A stretch of DNA of 64,000 nt from Arthrobacter sp. ISL-28 (GTDB lineage Bacteria > Actinomycetota > Actinomycetes > Actinomycetales > Micrococcaceae). Position numbers and translations under genes: made by a program. The notes below the pieces were generated by a model. That model ran no database searches, was not told where the DNA came from, and saw nothing but the letters and a program-made list of their open reading frames with translations. The first letter of the stretch is position 1; the number at the start of each line of letters is the position of its first letter. The stretch is taken from the NCBI RefSeq assembly GCF_018613875.1, contig NZ_JAGGPJ010000034.1, positions 1-64,000 on the forward strand, read 5' to 3'. Positions 43,198-52,291 of this stretch are shown in pieces.

Positions 43198-44265
43198 ATG
43201 GTTGCCATGCCGCACCCGACCTCACACGCCAAGCCCACCACACGCGACGACGTCGCCCGGATGGCAGGGGTTAGCCCCGCCGTCGTCAGCTACGTGGTCA
43301 ACGGCGGGCCCAGGGCCGTTTCCCCGGCGAACGAGGCCAAGGTGCGGCAGGCAATCAGGGCGCTGGGCTACCGGCCCAACGCGGCAGCCCGGGCACTTGC
43401 CCTGGGCTCCAGTGAGATGCTCGGGATGATCGTCTCCGATGCCATGAACCCGTTCTTCGCCTCGCTCGCCCGCGCCGTTGAAAACGCCGCGGCCGAGCGG
43501 GGCTACACCCTCCTGCTGGCGGACTCCCAGGCTTCGCTCCGCACAGAGCGCCGCCTCATCAAGAACTTCGCCGCCCGGAGGGTGGACGGCCTGTTCCTCT
43601 GCAGCATGCTGTTCGAGCCGGATCTGATGGACCTTGAACAGGCAGACATCCCCGCCGTGCTCCTGAACCACAGCACCGACCTCGCCACCGCAGGCAGCCC
43701 CGCCGTCGTGAAACACGGCGCGGGAGGCCACGGTTCCAATTCCGTTGGAGTGGCCTTCCAGGACGGGGCGCGCATGGCGGTCGAGCACCTCATCAGCCAC
43801 GGCCACGAACGCATCGGGCTGGTCATGGGCGGCAATGCCGGCGGTGACCTTGACGCACGCGAGGTCGGATGGCATCAGGGGATTCAGGATGCCGGCCTTA
43901 CGGCGGGCCCCATCGTCAGGGCAGCGTTTTCCCGCGAGGGCGGGTACCGTGCCGGACAGGAGCTGCTGGCCCGCAGTGAACGGCCCACCGCCGTCTTCGT
44001 CAGCTCCGACCAGCAGGCTGTGGGTCTGCTCTGCGCCCTCCACGAGGGCGGCCTGCGGGTGCCGGAGGACCTCGCGGTGTTCGCCTTCGACGGATCACCC
44101 GAATCCGAATACACCTGGCCCCGGCTCAGCACAGTCGCCCAACCCGTAAAAGAATTGGCGCAGACCGCCTTGGAGGCCCTCCTGGCCCCCAGACCCGGAG
44201 GGGAAACGCAGACGAAAATCTTCCCCACCGAGCTGGTACTGCGCGCTTCCTGCGGCTGCCACTGA
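43198..44265 (+). CDS. LacI-family transcriptional repressor
   Basis: A 355-aa regulator. HTH TRDDVARMAGVSPAVVSYVV with the hinge YRPNAAARALA, then a periplasmic-binding-like ligand domain (MLGMIVSDAMNPFFASLARA, VFVSSDQQAVG, FAFDGSPESEYTWPRLSTV). It sits 11 bases after the oxidoreductase gene, so it is co-transcribed and probably autoregulated through the twin ACGCGCGT sites. The inducer is likely the imported sugar or a breakdown product. Confidence 0.92.
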   Translation: MVAMPHPTSHAKPTTRDDVARMAGVSPAVVSYVVNGGPRAVSPANEAKVRQAIRALGYRPNAAARALALGSSEMLGMIVSDAMNPFFASLARAVENAAAERGYTLLLADSQASLRTERRLIKNFAARRVDGLFLCSMLFEPDLMDLEQADIPAVLLNHSTDLATAGSPAVVKHGAGGHGSNSVGVAFQDGARMAVEHLISHGHERIGLVMGGNAGGDLDAREVGWHQGIQDAGLTAGPIVRAAFSREGGYRAGQELLARSERPTAVFVSSDQQAVGLLCALHEGGLRVPEDLAVFAFDGSPESEYTWPRLSTVAQPVKELAQTALEALLAPRPGGETQTKIFPTELVLRASCGCH

Positions 44266-44486
44266 CACGAACACGGCCTCTCCGGCTGCGCTAAAGGCGA
44301 TCACCTGCCGGTGGAGGGCCGGCCTCCCCCAACGCTGGGAGAACCCGCTCCTCGGAGCCCGACGTTTGTCCTCAACCGCCCACCGGCGATCGCGTTTCCT
44401 TGCTGCCCGGAAGTCACCCCGGCAACCGCCGCAGCTGCCACCTATCCCCGGCGACCCACCGACTACTCGTTAAGGCACCCAACGTC

Positions 44487-46037
44487 ATGACTGCCATTCC
44501 CGTCCAAGAGGGTGACATCTTCAGGCCCGCCATCCACTACACGGCCCAAAATACCTGGCTGAACGACCCGAACGGACTCGTCTACCACGAGGGCATCTAC
44601 CACCTCTATTACCAGAACAACCCCTTCGGGAACGTCTGGGGCAACATGTCCTGGGGCCACGCCACCTCGGTGGATCTGATCAGCTGGGACGAGCAGCCCG
44701 TGGCCATCCTCTGCGACGCCGAAGAGGACATCTACTCCGGCAGCATCGTCATCGACCAGTACAACACCAGCGGCCTCGGCAACGGGCAGACCGCCCCGCT
44801 GGTGGCAATTTACACGAGCGCCTACAAGGACAGCTCAGCCCGCCGGGGCACACAGGCCCAGTCCCTGGCCTGGAGTTCCGACGGCGGCTACACCTGGACG
44901 AAGTACCAGGGCAACCCTGTTCTTGACAGGAACTCCGCAGACTTCCGCGATCCGAAGGTGTTCCGCTACAACGGACCCCCGGGCAGCTATTGGGTCATGG
45001 TGGCCGTCGAAGCCGAGGAGCACAAGGTGGTCATCTATAGCTCCGATAACCTTCGGGACTGGCACTACCTCAGCAGCTTCGGACCCGCCAACGCCACCGG
45101 CGGCGTCTGGGAGTGCCCTGACCTTTTCCCCTTGCCACTGGACGGCGACGAAGAGCGGACCAAGTGGATTCTCACCGTGAATCTCAACCCCGGAGGGCCC
45201 AATGGCGGGTCGGGCGGCCAATACTTTGTCGGCCGCTTCGACGGCGTGGCCTTCACATCCGAAACAACCGTCACCGACGGCGGCAGCAGCCGAACGGCCG
45301 AGCTCGATGCCTACCACTGGCTTGATTGGGGACGTGACTACTACGCGGCCGTCTCATTCAACAACGCACCCGATGGGCGCCGTCTTATGGTCGGCTGGAT
45401 GAACAACTGGCAATATGGCGCCGCCATCCCGACCTGGCCGTGGCGCAGTTCGATGTCACTCGTACGCGAAATGTCCCTGGTCACAGACCAAGGCCAGCCC
45501 CGACTGTCCCAACGGGTCGCCGACGAATATCGAACCGGCAACGCACTGTCGGTGAACACCTGGTCTGATCTTGCAATAGATGAAGGAATGCGCCCCCTGC
45601 ACACCGGAGCGCCGGTAGAGATCATCGAGGTGACCTTCATCCCGGAATCCGCAGAGGAATTCGGACTCATCATTCGAGGCAACGGCACCGACGGCACACG
45701 CATCGGCATCCGCCCCTCCGAGAACCGGCTCATCATGGACCGAACAACCTCCGGCAACACGGAATTCCATCACGCCTTTGCTTCCACCGATACGGCACCA
45801 CTGAAACCTGCCTCTGACGGGTCATACACTCTCACCCTCTTCATCGACCACTGCTCAGTGGAAGTCTTCGCCCAAAACGGCCAGGTCACCATGACAGGCC
45901 TTATATTTCCCGGGCCGGACAGCACCCGCGTGTCCCTCTACGCCAAACGAGGGACCGCCACCGCCCCCAACCTGAAAGTGACGCGACCCGCAGAGCCGCC
46001 AGTGCGAAACGCAGAGCCATTGGTCCTGAGTCGGTAG
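44487..46037 (+). CDS. GH32 fructosidase (sucrase/levanase type)
   Basis: A 516-aa glycoside hydrolase with a five-blade propeller and C-terminal beta-sandwich. Catalytic residues are visible: nucleophile Asp in WLNDPNGLVY, transition-state Asp in DFRDPKVF, acid/base Glu in VWECPDLF. There is no signal peptide, so it acts on imported sucrose, fructo-oligosaccharides or the sucrose left after galactose removal. ATG 44487 is chosen since the upstream reading is not protein-like; the ribosome binding site is weak (TAAGG). Ends 87 bases before an inner transposon end. Confidence 0.93.
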   Translation: MTAIPVQEGDIFRPAIHYTAQNTWLNDPNGLVYHEGIYHLYYQNNPFGNVWGNMSWGHATSVDLISWDEQPVAILCDAEEDIYSGSIVIDQYNTSGLGNGQTAPLVAIYTSAYKDSSARRGTQAQSLAWSSDGGYTWTKYQGNPVLDRNSADFRDPKVFRYNGPPGSYWVMVAVEAEEHKVVIYSSDNLRDWHYLSSFGPANATGGVWECPDLFPLPLDGDEERTKWILTVNLNPGGPNGGSGGQYFVGRFDGVAFTSETTVTDGGSSRTAELDAYHWLDWGRDYYAAVSFNNAPDGRRLMVGWMNNWQYGAAIPTWPWRSSMSLVREMSLVTDQGQPRLSQRVADEYRTGNALSVNTWSDLAIDEGMRPLHTGAPVEIIEVTFIPESAEEFGLIIRGNGTDGTRIGIRPSENRLIMDRTTSGNTEFHHAFASTDTAPLKPASDGSYTLTLFIDHCSVEVFAQNGQVTMTGLIFPGPDSTRVSLYAKRGTATAPNLKVTRPAEPPVRNAEPLVLSR

Positions 46038-46672
46038 CGCCTAACGACCAATCAGTAGGACTTCCCGAGGCTCAGAGTGTGCCCTCGATGATATCGGCCC
46101 ACCCCTAAACAAGGACGTCATTGCAGTAGTGCAGACGGCTTCTGACAGTCCGTGCAGACGACTTCTGAAACTGACAGCGGCGTCCCGCCGCAGGAAAAGC
46201 ATGGCCGTGGACGACTGGATCCGGGCATGCGGGCTGGAAGACAGAACGTCACCCAAGATTTGGGCCGGCTCATACCGAAGGCTCTATTCCGAGGACCAGA
46301 AATGTGGCGGCTATTCGCCAGGAGCTGACTGTCATTTTCCGAAGTCGTCTGCACAAGCTGACCCGAAAGTACGGGAGTTGTGCAGTCGGGTATGGACATC
46401 TGGTGTCCGAAGTCCCCTGCACAAAGCGTCACTTTGGTCGGGAGTCGCCTGCACGAAACGTCAGGGTACCGGGGCTCGCCTAAGGCCGGTCTACGGGCAT
46501 CTGCTGCGTCCCTCCGGGCCCGCCTTACAAGCAAGTGTCACCAATCGGTGCATCAGTCCCCAGTGCGCCAACGTCGAGACAGCCCTCCAACGACGTTGAG
46601 CCAGCGATCTTGTCGGAGGTGCCGTGCATCCTGATCCCACGAGACCGGACGCACGTAATTAGGAGAAGACAG
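46038..46672. other. Intergenic stretch with two inner Tn402-type ends
   Basis: 46124-46171: an end in right-hand orientation; reading inward it starts TGTCAGTTTCAGAAG with two GTCTGCAC repeats. 46330-~46452: an end in left-hand orientation, TGTCATTTTCCGAAGTCGTC then TGCAC, with an opposed TTGTGCAG and two more TGCAC repeats (IRt-like layout). The 158 bases between them (46172-46329) show no gene. Flanking 5-mers (GCGGC, CTGAC) do not match each other or GCCTG. Confidence 0.72.
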
Positions 46673-47515
46673 ATGACTGAGGGCCGGATTACCCAGCAAG
46701 ACCTCGATTGGTGGCTGGAGTTTGCAACCTCCCGGGAGTGGACGTTCGCTAAGAGCTATGCCGAGTCGGCACCCCACCACTACATCGTCGAAGGGCGCAC
46801 CTCGGGCGTGACCCACGAGGACATGGTTCGCGCCGCGCGCGTGATCCACACCTTCGGGCAGCCGGGCAAGTACTACTCGCTGACCAAGATCTATCTCCTC
46901 AGCCCCGACGGGAAGTACCGCTGGTGGACCGAGGACAACCACTTCACCGACACCACACTGGTCAACCGGGCAACCACTGGGCTGTTCTACGGAATCCAGA
47001 ACGCGCCCTCCACGGTCAGCGGCATCGAGTCGCCGTACGACGCGGTCGCCACTATCTGGGATGTCGAGCACCCCATCGGTTCCGGGGAGTCGAACCGTGT
47101 CAAGCGGCTCCTCGATGATGCTCGGGGAAAGTACCCGCCCCACGTTCTCGACATCGGCTGCGGCACCGGTCGAGTGCTCGATCTTGGGCTCGCCAGTGCG
47201 GACCGCTACGCGGGCGTTGACTCGAGTCAGGCGATGCTCAACCTCCTGATCCGCAAGCATCCGAAGGCCGCAGCGATCTACCCGGTCGATGTCCGCGATG
47301 CACTCACCGCCAACACTTTCTCTCCGGGCCAGTTCGACTGGGTCTTCCTCGACACTGCGGTCGAGATGACGACCGAGCAGCGCGCCCAGGTAGAGCACAT
47401 CGCCCGACTCACGATGATCATGGTCGACGGGCACGAGTGGACTCTTCGTGATGTCGGAGAGAACTCCGCGAAGCGCATCCGCGCGGAGTCCGACTCGATG
47501 AGGGCCGCGTCATGA
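46673..47515 (+). CDS. Class I methyltransferase with phage-like N-terminal domain
   Basis: A 280-aa protein. Residues ~1-105 (WWLEFATSREWTFAKSYAES, then PHHYIVEGRT and TKIYLLSPDGKYRW) resemble a domain common in actinophage and island proteins of unknown role. Residues ~155-270 are a SAM-dependent methyltransferase fold (HVLDIGCGTGRVLDLG, YAGVDSSQAMLNLL, QFDWVFLDTAVEM). The target cannot be told: no NPPY or PCQ motif, so it is not a typical DNA methylase. AGGAGAAGAC lies before ATG 46673. It is convergent with the DUF262 operon. Confidence 0.8.
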   Translation: MTEGRITQQDLDWWLEFATSREWTFAKSYAESAPHHYIVEGRTSGVTHEDMVRAARVIHTFGQPGKYYSLTKIYLLSPDGKYRWWTEDNHFTDTTLVNRATTGLFYGIQNAPSTVSGIESPYDAVATIWDVEHPIGSGESNRVKRLLDDARGKYPPHVLDIGCGTGRVLDLGLASADRYAGVDSSQAMLNLLIRKHPKAAAIYPVDVRDALTANTFSPGQFDWVFLDTAVEMTTEQRAQVEHIARLTMIMVDGHEWTLRDVGENSAKRIRAESDSMRAAS

Positions 47516-47667
47516 ACCGGGACATCGGAGCCTTCCTCATCGCTCTAGACCCTAGGGATCACGGGTTGGGGTGACACCCATATCCTGCCGCCGGCAATCT
47601 CCGTCACGATGCGCCACTTTGGAGCGAAGGACGCAAACGCTTCGGCTGCGGCGTCCTGCAATGACCG

Positions 47668-50016
47668 TCAGAGGCCCTCAACTGCCAACGCGCGCACCAG
47701 TCGCACACAGAGCTGTATCCGGTCCTCGCTATCCACTAGGCGGCCGCGTTCGGGATTCTGCTGGACCAGAACCCGCAACTGGTCGTCAGAGTCGAACGCC
47801 GTCAGGGCCTTGACAACCTTGGTCTCGACGGTCTCACGGTCGTCTGGAAGGACGAGTTCGAAGGCGTCGTCATCACAGCGAATCTCGATGCGGGACTTCT
47901 TGAGCGTGAGGCCTGGGTCGTCGCGGTGCCACCAACTTGGTTCCTCGGCATCAGAACCAAGGGAGCCGTCGACCCAGGCCGCACGTAGCAGCGCGTCGCT
48001 GAAGTAGGCGTTGTAGTTGCTACCGTGAAGCATCCGGAGGCGCTGATAAGCGAATCCGCCGGTCGTGCTGTCGTAGGTGCCGTTGTAGTAGCCATCGCCC
48101 TTCGAGCTGCGGGCGCCGGAGTAGCGGACGAGGTAGTAGCGCCAGTCGTAGAAGTTGCGGGACTCGCGTTCAGCGAGCCACTGGGCGCGGATCGCATCGA
48201 GGGCGTCGCTCGGCTGGTGCGTGCCGGTCGCCGCCCGCGTGGCGACGTCGTCCAGCAGAGCCACCAGCGGCTCGCGGATGTTGGCGAGATTTGCCCGAGA
48301 CCCCGTGGTGAGCATGTCAGTCCAGGAGTCGTCCTTCTGGGAACTTCCGAGCTGGCGACGCCTTCCCTCCCAGCCAACATCGCGTGAGTAGTCCCCTTTC
48401 GTGAGCAGCGCGGCGCCGAGCAGGTTGCGCAGTTCCGGTCGGCTCACGTCTGCGAATGCTTCAGCCCGTGCTTCCAGCATGGCTGCATCGAGCTCGAACG
48501 CCATGATGCGTCCGCGAACCAGTGGGTGGTCTTCGAGTTGATGGACGGCGTCAATGGCTTCTGGGTGCTCGTCCAGAAAGGACCACTTGAGGACTTCATC
48601 AGCAACCCAATCGCTTCGGAAGGCCCCTGAATCCTCCAGTTCGCCGTGAACGATCAGCTTCTCGGTCTGTGCGACGTAGGCAGGCATGCGATTGAAGTCG
48701 AGGAATGCGGCAGTGACATTGCGTAGAGAACGCAGGCGCTTGGCGATCTCGTCCTGACTGATCGTGTCGTCGGCCTGTCGCGCGAGCAGGACTCCGAAGA
48801 GGAGCAGCGTCTCTTGTGCCGTGAAGTCGGACCCGTACCGGACGATGCAGCCACCGAACAGGTCAGGAGTTGTGGAGAAGAGCGGAATCGACCCTTCCCC
48901 GACGCCGCCGGCGGTGAACAGCTTGCTGAACTCGGCGCTCGGGTCGGGAGGAACTCTGATATGGGTGACGGGATCGGCGCCAATCCACGTGTCGAACGCG
49001 TGGAAGAAGAAGTCTCGATTCCGAGCGGCATGTTCGTTGTCGGGGTCGGCGAAGGCGAGTCGGGCTCGCTCCTCGATTGGCCAAAGCCTTCGTGCGTGCT
49101 TGTCGTGCCACTTTCGGTCAGACTTCCCGTCGCGCCACTCGGAGATTTCGATAATGAAAGTGAGGTACCGCTCAAACTCGTCGTCGATCTTGTAGTCGCT
49201 CGCCGCTCGCTTCTCGTACTCCCAGAGCAGGTCGGCCCACACTCCGTCGATGCTCTCGACGAGGTGCTTGTGCCGGTCAGGGTCGGCTGACTTGATGATG
49301 CTTTCGAAGTCCGCCTTGAAGACCTCAAACGTCGTCAGTGGCTTCCCGCGCGAGTTCATCTTGATATAGAGGTCTTCGCCGTGGGCGATATCGACGACGG
49401 GGAGGAACAGGAACCAGATGGCACTGTTTTGGACGTCGGCGGGGCGAGCTGCCAGCCGGTCCCACACGGCGTCGATTTCGTGGGTGTGCGGGTCGAGCCG
49501 TCGATGGATCGCGTCGAGGATGACGAGCATCGAAGCGATGGTCGGGTCGTGGCGCCACGGGTAGACGTACCACGGCTGGTCGCTGATCCAGTCTGCTGGA
49601 GAGGCCAACCCGCCTGGATAGGGGTTGTTGGCGATTATTTGGGTGAAGTCTCTAGCTGTGGGCCGTGTCGAGTAGGAGAAGCTCAGCCAAGGGGCGGCCG
49701 GGTCGAGCTTGTCTGCGCGCGAAGCGACGTACCAGTGCAGCAAGAACAGGGTAGTGAGGCGTTGTTGGCCATCGAGTGGCTGCAGGACTCCGGCTCGAAC
49801 GTCGCCGTACACGAAGTCGAGACCCATGTGCCTGTCAGTCGTGGCGGCTTCGATGACCTTGTCGAGGAAGCGGTCCCGGAGGGCGCTGACCTCCTCGTCA
49901 GGTCGGCCCTGCGCGAAGTCACGCTGGATGATCGGGATCTCGATCTCAGTGATGCCGGGACGGTCTCCGACTGGTTCGTCGAATAGGCCGAGGAACGTGA
50001 TGGGGTAACCCTTCAT
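47668..50016 (-). CDS. DUF262 protein, 782 aa (second gene of pair)
   Basis: The N-terminal DUF262 (ParB/sulfiredoxin-like nucleotidase) signature is intact: IPIIQRDFAQG and LQPLDGQQRLTTLF (DGQQR at 82-86), plus YIKMNSRGKPLTTFEVFKAD. The long remainder is not recognisable; I see no HNH/DUF1524 motif, so it may rely on its partner for cleavage. The start overlaps the partner's stop by 4 bases (ATGA), showing translational coupling. DUF262 proteins include GmrS-type and SspE-type anti-phage nucleases, so a defence role is likely but unproven. Confidence 0.82.
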   Translation of the reverse strand: MKGYPITFLGLFDEPVGDRPGITEIEIPIIQRDFAQGRPDEEVSALRDRFLDKVIEAATTDRHMGLDFVYGDVRAGVLQPLDGQQRLTTLFLLHWYVASRADKLDPAAPWLSFSYSTRPTARDFTQIIANNPYPGGLASPADWISDQPWYVYPWRHDPTIASMLVILDAIHRRLDPHTHEIDAVWDRLAARPADVQNSAIWFLFLPVVDIAHGEDLYIKMNSRGKPLTTFEVFKADFESIIKSADPDRHKHLVESIDGVWADLLWEYEKRAASDYKIDDEFERYLTFIIEISEWRDGKSDRKWHDKHARRLWPIEERARLAFADPDNEHAARNRDFFFHAFDTWIGADPVTHIRVPPDPSAEFSKLFTAGGVGEGSIPLFSTTPDLFGGCIVRYGSDFTAQETLLLFGVLLARQADDTISQDEIAKRLRSLRNVTAAFLDFNRMPAYVAQTEKLIVHGELEDSGAFRSDWVADEVLKWSFLDEHPEAIDAVHQLEDHPLVRGRIMAFELDAAMLEARAEAFADVSRPELRNLLGAALLTKGDYSRDVGWEGRRRQLGSSQKDDSWTDMLTTGSRANLANIREPLVALLDDVATRAATGTHQPSDALDAIRAQWLAERESRNFYDWRYYLVRYSGARSSKGDGYYNGTYDSTTGGFAYQRLRMLHGSNYNAYFSDALLRAAWVDGSLGSDAEEPSWWHRDDPGLTLKKSRIEIRCDDDAFELVLPDDRETVETKVVKALTAFDSDDQLRVLVQQNPERGRLVDSEDRIQLCVRLVRALAVEGL

Positions 50017-51803
50017 GCATGGACCTCGTCAGCGGGAGAGCTCCCGACAATCAGGAATCGCTCCACCTTGTCGATTAACGCAGTGAGGTAGTTGGCCTGA
50101 TCCTGGGGACCCCACAGGGAGAGTTGCTGGTCGGCCGCGGCCGTGTAGTACTTCAGGAAGACGTTACGGGTGCAGGGCAGGATGTAGGCCCCATCCTGGT
50201 CGAGCCCGATCACTTGTTCGCGCTTGAGGGCGAAGACCGCGTTGTTCAGCTTGCTGTTGAGGTCGCGTTGGAGCAGCGCCAGATTGCCGAGTCCGTGCGT
50301 GTCCTCATCTGTGGCGTCAGCGTCAGGAGCGCTGAACAACGCCAGGACCTGCCGGAAGATCCAGTCGAAACTCCGCTCATCGGTCTTACCGTCGGCCATG
50401 GCCAGATGGGCGTTGATCTTGTCGATGATCTCGTCCACATCGGCCCGCTGATCTGGCGGCCAGTGAGACTCTTCAATCTTCTTCTTGTGCGTCCGTAGCC
50501 AGTCTCGACGTTCGGTCTCCTTCTCGAAGGCTTCGGAGTTCTGTGCGTGGATGTGTTCCAGCGACCAGTTATCAACGTAGGCGTGGAACGAGAAGCGGCT
50601 CCCGATGTCGCTGCTGCCGAGTACGGTCTCGACATTCATGAGGAGCAGGACGTCGGTGCACTTGCCGTAGTCCTTCCCGTAGCGCAAGAGGGAGACCTTG
50701 TCAGTAGTGAGATCAAGGCGCTTGCGTGTTCGGTCAACGAGGGCCTTTTGGAAGACCGAGTGCGTCCGGGATCGGGATAAATCGATGAGTTCTTGGATCG
50801 AGTCACCGACCTGGATGAGGTAGCCGATCCGGTGGTAGAGATAGCGGTCTTGGAACCACCCTGTCAGCAGTCCGTGGCGCTCGACGACGTCGCGCCAGAA
50901 GGCGGCCATTCCCCGCTCGGCAATGTCCTCCTGGACTTTGCTGAAGGTCCAGTAGCGGGGCCGTTCTCTTAGACCCGCCTTCGGCGTCATGGACTCGAAG
51001 AGGAAGTCGATGTGGGTCGACCTCTCGGTCGATGAGCGCGTGAGGAATGCCCAGAACTGCGGATCACGAAGATCCCTCTCGAACCCGTCCCATTGGGCAG
51101 CGATCTCCTGTTGCCGCCCCGATTTGCCGCCGGCTGCGCCGCTGTTTGATAGCACCAGAGCCTTGATCAACTCCGAGTCCGTCAGCGGGATGCGATCACG
51201 GTTCAGCCGCGTGAAGAGTGCGGTGGCGTCGGTGCCCGGCGGCGCCTCGTACCAGATGACGTAGACCCAGTTAGCAAGCGCCGTGTGGAGATTGATGGCG
51301 GCCTGTGTGGCGTTCGGCTGTTTGTCGAACCACTCTGCGATGACGTCGTACGCCTGTGCGATGTGGTAGTAGTCGATGTTCTCGTCACGGCGGGAGAAGT
51401 CGAGAGTCTCCAGGAAGTCGCGGCTACCTTGTCGGGTTTCGTAGGTGAGCAGGTAGTCCAACCTGGAGTCGGCGATCTTCGTGGCGACGTATTTCGTGAT
51501 CAGGAACAGGGTTGTTAGGCGCTGCTGGCCGTCGACGAGTTCCCAGCTCCCATCATCGCGCTTTAACACGACGATCGGCTGGAGGTAGTAGTCGGTGGGC
51601 TCTCCCCTGCCGGCTTCGCGCTTGTGGGTCTTGATGTCCTTCAGAAGTTGGCGCACTTCGTCGCGTCCCCACCGGTAGCCGCGCTGGTACGCGGCGACGA
51701 AGAACTCGCCTTGGATGAACGGCTTGTCGTCGTCGCCCTTCATCACGAGCCGGGGCTCAATCGTCGCCTCCGATCGAGCTGGTTGGTCAGCGTGTTCTCC
51801 CAT
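50013..51803 (-). CDS. DUF262 protein with C-terminal HNH-like domain, 596 aa
   Basis: Residues ~15-215 are DUF262: FIQGEFFVAAYQRGYRWGRD, WELVDGQQRLTTLF (DGQQR at 91-95), ALFTRLNRDRIPLTDSELIK. The C-terminal part has NWSLEHIHAQNSE (EHIHAQ at 416-421) and GLGNLALLQRDLNSKLNN (~505-522), the DUF1524/HNH-like nuclease pattern of GmrD and SspE. ATG 51803 is chosen at the conserved N-terminal side; its ribosome binding site is weak. First gene of a two-gene operon that ends within the transposon. Confidence 0.83.
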   Translation of the reverse strand: MGEHADQPARSEATIEPRLVMKGDDDKPFIQGEFFVAAYQRGYRWGRDEVRQLLKDIKTHKREAGRGEPTDYYLQPIVVLKRDDGSWELVDGQQRLTTLFLITKYVATKIADSRLDYLLTYETRQGSRDFLETLDFSRRDENIDYYHIAQAYDVIAEWFDKQPNATQAAINLHTALANWVYVIWYEAPPGTDATALFTRLNRDRIPLTDSELIKALVLSNSGAAGGKSGRQQEIAAQWDGFERDLRDPQFWAFLTRSSTERSTHIDFLFESMTPKAGLRERPRYWTFSKVQEDIAERGMAAFWRDVVERHGLLTGWFQDRYLYHRIGYLIQVGDSIQELIDLSRSRTHSVFQKALVDRTRKRLDLTTDKVSLLRYGKDYGKCTDVLLLMNVETVLGSSDIGSRFSFHAYVDNWSLEHIHAQNSEAFEKETERRDWLRTHKKKIEESHWPPDQRADVDEIIDKINAHLAMADGKTDERSFDWIFRQVLALFSAPDADATDEDTHGLGNLALLQRDLNSKLNNAVFALKREQVIGLDQDGAYILPCTRNVFLKYYTAAADQQLSLWGPQDQANYLTALIDKVERFLIVGSSPADEVHA

Positions 51804-52184
51804 GAGAGAAGACTCTAGTGGGATGCCCCGACAGATTGGGGGCGGTTGCGATGACGCGCGTCGCGGCGACGGCGGGGCGCAGCGCACACCTTACTCCTGA
51901 GAGAGCCGGCGGCTTCCAGATCCCGGACCTGCAGTGCCCTGTCTCGCTCGGCCGAGCTCACCCGCGCGGAACGCAGGCGTGCCCCCGGTTCCGCTCCCCG
52001 GTGTCCCGTCAAAGGTCCCATCGCAGAGATTCCGAGAACACCCTCGTGGGACACATTGATAGGACGAGGTGGCGCCGGCGAAATACCGGGGGGCGCCCGG
52101 GGCGTTGAGACGCGCGGCTGCCGATCCCGCCAAGGATCCCCATGCGGACATGTAGTCGGCCGCGCAGACGACTTTGGACATTTC
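51804..52184. other. DUF262 promoter region
   Basis: 381 bases between the DUF262 start and the transposon end. No gene supported. A second TniA-type repeat (GCGCAGACGACTTTGG) lies at 52162-52177 next to the terminal one. Confidence 0.4.
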
Positions 52185-52214
52185 GTGCAGACGACTTCGG
52201 AAAATGACAGCCTG
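52162..52214 (-). repeat. Right (IRi-type) Tn402 end and target duplication
   Basis: Minus strand: TGTCATTTTCCGAAGTCGTC then TGCAC, a short gap, and a second AAAGTCGTCTGCGC. Two direct repeats without an opposed one is the integron-side (IRi) layout. GCCTG follows at 52210-52214, identical to 34763-34767. Confidence 0.82.
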
Positions 52215-52291
52215 TCAGTTGACGGGCCCGCCCCAGAAAACCCGAAATTCCTGATCCGAAAAACCCCTAGAATTAGCGGCAAGAGCGCTAT

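Larger units (their letters stand above)
34768..52209. mobile_element. 17.4-kb Tn402/Tn5053-like element without transposition genes
   Basis: The left end begins TGTCGTTTTCAGAAG...TGCAC (34768-34792), the right end ends as the complement of TGTCATTTTCCGAAG...TGCAC (52185-52209). 20 of 25 positions match, and both are of the integron/Tn402 IR type, with further TGCAC repeats inside. GCCTG flanks it on both sides (34763-34767, 52210-52214), the 5-bp duplication this family makes. No tniA, tniB or tniQ-like gene lies inside, so it must have moved in trans or lost them. The cargo is a sugar cluster and a DUF262 island. Confidence 0.82.

Noticed and set aside
46330..52209. Defence half as an independent transposition event with its own target duplication
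   Set aside because: Flanking 5-mers differ (CTGAC versus GCCTG); the matching duplication is with 34763-34767, so the last event involved the whole unit.
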